Of a stretch of DNA of 48,385 nt, positions 44,601 to 48,385 are shown piece after piece. A program made the translations under genes and the position numbers. The DNA is from Branchiostoma floridae (Eukaryota > Chordata > Leptocardii > Amphioxiformes > Branchiostomatidae). The notes beneath the pieces are model-generated. The model saw nothing but the letters and a program-made list of their open reading frames with translations. It searched no databases and had not been told where the DNA came from. The DNA lies in the NCBI RefSeq assembly GCF_000003815.2, contig NC_049985.1, forward strand, positions 16,742,644-16,791,028, given 5' to 3'. Each line of letters starts with the position of its first letter. The stretch's first letter is position 1.

Positions 44601-47600
44601 CTAATTCTGAAGTCAGTAAGCTTCAGGTCACAGGTAAGTACATGCGTGTGGCAACAGCTTACACCTTAAAAAGGTTGATGCATATGGAAAGAGATGTAAT
44701 CATAACATACACACTGATATTCATGACCGTACTCTTTTCTGCTTCAGAACTAACGAATAGAAATTGATCCACACTGCAGGCGTTGCCAAGAGATGTATAT
44801 GACAGTCAGATTTACTTCACCGTACTCTTTTATGCTTCAGAACGAACGAATACCAATTCCACCACACCGAAGGCGTTGCCTAAAAGGAAACAATATCAAA
44901 GATGAAATATAAAACGGGTCACATCTTCCAAAAACGCCCACTTCCTGATACCACCATCATCATCGATATCGTCATCTGTATCTCCTTTTTGGTGACGCCT
45001 CAGATCCGGAGACATTTTCTCCTGCTAACATTAATGGTAATGATTTTCACAGACAACATCGTGGTGCACGTATCATGTGACCAGTCGCACATGGAGGTGT
45101 CCTTCCCCTTTGCCTCCCTCCCTGGGGTTGACGTGGCGGGAATGCATCTCATCAACTCCAGTTGCCTAGCAACGCTCAACGACACGCACGCCACCTTGCG
45201 GACAGGTCTGCAGGACTGCGGAACAATTCAAGAGGTATACTACACTGTGAACTTACGAAATTCCTCAAACCAAACCTTTGTGTATTTGGCGTCAATTTTA
45301 GTATAGTACATATATGTATAGTTTATTACGTGGATCCAAATAAAGTCAAGTCAAGTTTAGTATAGCGTATTTGTAAATGTTTGGAAGCCTAAATTGCGTA
45401 TCCATTACAAACAATCTTTAAAATAGACCTCAATACAAGGACTGTATTACGCTCTAGTATTGATACAAAATGATTAAGATCAATGATGTAAAATATGTAA
45501 ATGGTTTAAACTTACATGTAAAGTAGAATCGATGATAATATTAAAACAGTACCAATACAGATTAAAAGAGCAAATTTTACCGCAAAGGTCAAATTAGAGT
45601 CTACAACAGTCCGTACAAATTTTCGTTTGGATCTAACTTGTTGCTCGGAAAAGCAAACCATATGCATTTTTTTATTGAAATCGTAACACAGTTATTCTGT
45701 AAGATCTATTTCTGTCACTAAAGTGGCTACAAAACATTGCAAAGCTGAACCGCAATGATGGCTGGGAGCTGCCCAATCCCACCTACCCCTACTCCGCAAG
45801 GAGGCGGGGTGAGAGGCAGAAGATCCACGCAAGTCTCGACCTAGTTCTCTCAACTCTCGCGAGAACTAGGTCACTCCGTGATCAAGATGGACTGATAGCC
45901 ATCGAAAATTTGGAGGCAAGTGTGTTTACCTGTAAAAAGTAGTCATTGATTGATGAAAATTCTATTAATTGTTTTGTGTATCTTGAACCAAACTCAGGTG
46001 TACGGACACGACAAGTTCATCTTCACTAACAAGGCTATCGCTGACGCAATCGTCGACGAGAACGGTGTGGAGAGAGGCCAGCCGTTCAGTCGAACGTTCA
46101 CCTGTACTCTCGTCCGTGTTTTCGACGTTACGTTTAGGAACGAGATTTTGTACGTGGTCCCGGACTCTAGGTGAGTTCTATTGGTCTACACTGGTCTCTG
46201 TTGTCAAACCTTCTTGTGACGCTACTATGTTTTAATGGTTTGATAGACCATGATAATGAACAGTGATGCACCATTGTGACTTCTTTTAATGGTTGAACAA
46301 TTCATCACCTGAAGCTAAGATCAGAATTCCAAACAGAAACTGAAACTACCCATGTCACCAATATGTTCAGTACAGTACAATACTACATACAATTTATCGA
46401 TTTTATATTGCCTTTAAAGATCCCAGGCAATTTTCAGATCAGATTGCCTTGTCTCTTACAGTACATTAACGATATTCTTTTTCTATGCCACCCTTCTGTG
46501 TTGTGGGGATGTCATAACAAGTGAGATCATTCGTCCTGAAGTGAAACTTTTGGACGGACTGGAGATGATCTACCCACCTACGTAAGCAAACTTCATTCTC
46601 AATATCTATCTATGTAAGTTACTTACACGAGACGTAAGGTAAATCATATGATTTATAAATTTGCGGATCTTGAACACCGTGTAATGATTCGGATTTAAGC
46701 TTAGTGCTTTTAAGTTCCTTAAATGAGTGCCGATACGTGCGGTTTACGTACGTGTTAAGGCGACGTATATTACTCAATTTCAGGAACATTTATGATGCTT
46801 AAACGTTGTGCAAACATGCGAATTTAAGCATACTTTACGATACTTAAAAGTCGCTTTGATAAGTGCCACTACGTGCGCTTTACGGACGCACGTAAATATA
46901 ATATTTTACTCTGACTACATTTTATAAATTTCTTTGATTTCTATCGATTTGTTCTTAAACGGTGAATTTTGTACGTTTTCATTCATCTAACGGGACCACT
47001 ATCGTTGAAATTTCTTTGATCTTGCCATTGGAAATAGAAAGTATTCAAAGATGGTTGTTTTTTGTGTTTCAAAGATTTGCGATCGATATCAAGGACGCCA
47101 ACAATACGTTTGTGTTCGACATGCATCTGTACACGTCCGATGATTTTGTGTACAAGTATGAGACCCTGGACTACCCCGTACAGGTTAGTTGTGTCCAGTA
47201 GTTGTAATTGTATTTTAGGAGGCCTTTGCTTGTAGTGTATGATCTGAACCAATGATATATATCCCATTATTTACTTTTCGCCGGAATCGTCTTCTGTTCA
47301 GGACAAAGAAGCCTATTATGCTTTCCTACCTTCATAGATGGGAATAATATGAGACAAAAGAAGTCAATTTGCAAAAGTCAACTACCTGTCGTGGGTTTTA
47401 GTCCATAAAAAACTCTAAGGTATCCATCTAGTCCATGATTAGCAATTCTATACGGATAAACCTGTCCACAATAGCATCACAACAAAGTTTGCTGACTTTT
47501 GACCTTTCTGCACATAGCCTCATCAAAATAGCACTCCTGCAGAGCTAACCAATATATATCAATATTTTATGGCACGCATTCTGATTACATGGCCAAACCA

Positions 47601-48105
47601 TCGTGGCTCGATTGGTTAATACAAGAGTACTTCAGTTTGCAGTACAATATTGGTTTGCTATTAATAAATTGTGTTCGTTTTTGTGATAGACCTTTTCATA
47701 CTTCATACATGTAATGCTAATACATTGTATAATCACCCGTTGTTTTAGGACCAGGGTATTGAGGTGTATCAAGTCGGGAACGGTGATTTCAAATTGTAAT
47801 GTTTTCACAAAATTGCAGTTTGAGACCACAGTAAGTCGACTTGATATCCCTAAATGCCCATTTTTAGGCAAAGGTTGCCCCGCGGAGAAAGGTGAACTAG
47901 CGTTGTTGGTTTAATTTTTATCGACGCTTTCATGGAAATCACATCGTATTGCGGTCCGCATCTAGGTGCTGCCGTCCGATCGGCTGTACTTCGGTCTAAC
48001 ATCTCGGACCACGTTAACAAACATGGAACTGTTCGCTCTGGACTGTCTGGCGACACCAACCGTAGACATCAGCTCCGAACCCAAGATTTATATCATACGA
48101 AACGG
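41621..48105 (+). CDS. Gene G: Cys-rich domain, Thr stalk, FN3 and ZP protein (3' incomplete)
   Basis: Exons: 41621-41681, 41997-42201, 42681-42934, 43543-43887, 44364-44633, 45053-45234, 45998-46170, [46522-46581 candidate], 47075-47183, 47966-48105; it continues past the window. Signal peptide 1-20 (MAHILHIFGAFLLTAGVSNG). Residues 21-173 form an unfamiliar Cys-rich domain (NWCRDYQHLCASYG, RPTGCGEF, CRTEYNSDPYI, FGFYRCTSDNCQKNIS). Residues 174-288 are a Thr-rich stalk with QHSSDN repeats. FN3 289-378 (YSYRVRYSM, YQVTVTSYG). The ZP domain starts at 379 with VSCDQ, NSSC, QDC, FTC, DC, matching gene F; the exons of 182, 173, 109 and 140 nt have the same lengths as in F. The rest of ZP-C, any cleavage site and membrane anchor lie beyond the window. 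Expected to form extracellular filaments or coats like other ZP proteins. Confidence 0.9.
43052..43274. mobile_element. MITE with TA target duplication (gene G intron 3)
   Basis: Long inverted ends of about 70 bp: AGGTCGTTC...GGATTGTGGGTAA on the left and TTACCCACAATCC...GAACGACCT on the right, flanked by TA on both sides (43050-43051, 43275-43276). TA duplication fits a Tc1/mariner-type mobiliser. No coding sequence. Confidence 0.85.
44721..44881 (+). repeat. Tandem duplication in gene G intron 5
   Basis: Two adjacent copies of about 94-bp period share ACCGTACTCTTTT, TGCTTCAGAAC, AACGAATA and GGCGTTGCC. Confidence 0.8.
45838..45872. repeat. Short hairpin in gene G intron 6
   Basis: GACCTAGTTCTC and GAGAACTAGGTC are perfect inverse copies around an 11-base loop. 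No terminator or RNA function can be claimed. Confidence 0.7.
46522..46581 (+). other. Candidate extra 60-nt exon of gene G ZP domain
   Basis: Flanked by AACAAG acceptor and GTAAGC donor, phase 2 on both sides and exactly 20 codons, it reads SEIIRPEVKLLDGLEMIYPP between the PDS of the 173-nt exon and the FAIDIKD of the 109-nt exon. No equivalent exists in gene F. The polypyrimidine tract is weak, so it may be alternative. Confidence 0.6.
47750..47862. repeat. Imperfect palindrome in gene G intron
   Basis: GGTGTATCAAGTCG on the left pairs with CGACTTGATATCCC on the right; GGTGATTTCAAATTGTAA pairs with TTGCAGTTTGAGACCAC with mismatches. MITE-like. Confidence 0.55.
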
Positions 48106-48205
48106 GTACGTGCGCATTATCTGGTAAAACGAGTTAAGTGCACAATCATCGACTCACCTAGACACCCACCCACACATCCATCCACGCACGCACCCACGTA
48201 CATAC

Positions 48206-48274
48206 TCTCCAAGCAGAGGTTGTGTCGCGCTCCTCTTTTTCCGACTACTACGCGACTCAACCTCTGCTTGGAGA
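48206..48274. repeat. Hairpin element, 24-bp arms
   Basis: TCTCCAAGCAGAGGTTGTGT on the left and ACTCAACCTCTGCTTGGAGA on the right pair with one mismatch, continuing through CGCG. Flanked by CA-rich low-complexity sequence. Confidence 0.85.
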
Positions 48275-48385
48275 GCTGGCCGTGTAGCACGTACGCACAC
48301 ATATACAGAACCCCCCCTCCCCAACACACACAAACACACAACCCGCTAGAAAATATACATAAACACCCTCAGGCACATACGTGTA

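Overview
The window is animal nuclear DNA: genes split by short GT-AG introns, signal-peptide exons, F5/8 type C (discoidin), fibronectin III and zona pellucida domains, and introns full of SINE-, MITE- and LTR-type repeats. The domain mix and some repeats (for example the hairpin with CTCCAAGCAGAGGTTG arms at the right end) suggest a lancelet (Branchiostoma). That is inference; no species marker was tested. All genes recognised are on the + strand.

Left half (1.7-28.6 kb): a tandem family of type I single-pass membrane proteins. Gene A (1758-4521), gene B (6256-9277) and gene C (10018-15899) each encode a signal peptide, one discoidin domain on two exons and a transmembrane exon; B and C also have a Thr-rich stalk and a long cytoplasmic tail. 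Gene D (16768-28609) has the same plan without the discoidin domain. The tails of B, C and D repeat a tyrosine motif, roughly G-x-V-[DE]-N-x-[LI]-Y, and each protein ends just after one copy. Gene A has a cut-off tail with a decayed motif remnant downstream. Gene E (29635-31264) is a minimal signal peptide-stalk-membrane protein that may be a reduced relative. The ectodomain modules are bounded by phase-1 introns, so the discoidin and stalk modules can be gained or lost without a frameshift.

The middle (17294-26245) is one large foldback-type transposon inside intron 1 of gene D. Its long inverted repeats are built of 111-bp and about 156-bp tandem units and are flanked by a perfect 8-bp target duplication AAAGAGAC. 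It contains three assembly gaps. Without it, intron 1 of gene D would be about 0.6 kb.

Right half (32.6-48.4 kb): two zona pellucida membrane or secreted proteins. Gene F (32591-39167) is signal peptide-FN3-ZP-furin site-TM-short tail. Gene G (41621 to beyond the window) adds an N-terminal Cys-rich domain and a Thr-rich stalk before FN3-ZP. Four ZP exons have identical lengths (182, 173, 109, 140 nt) in F and G, so they are tandem duplicates. A 60-nt in-frame exon candidate in G has no counterpart in F.

Other content: a miniature LTR element in intron 2 of gene C, a 300-bp simple-sequence foldback in gene A, several MITE-like palindromes, a tRNA-derived SINE, a 179-bp satellite, and an upstream block of about 85-95 bp conserved between genes B and C. 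The system most worth attention is the discoidin/stalk/TM receptor array with repeated candidate phosphotyrosine motifs.
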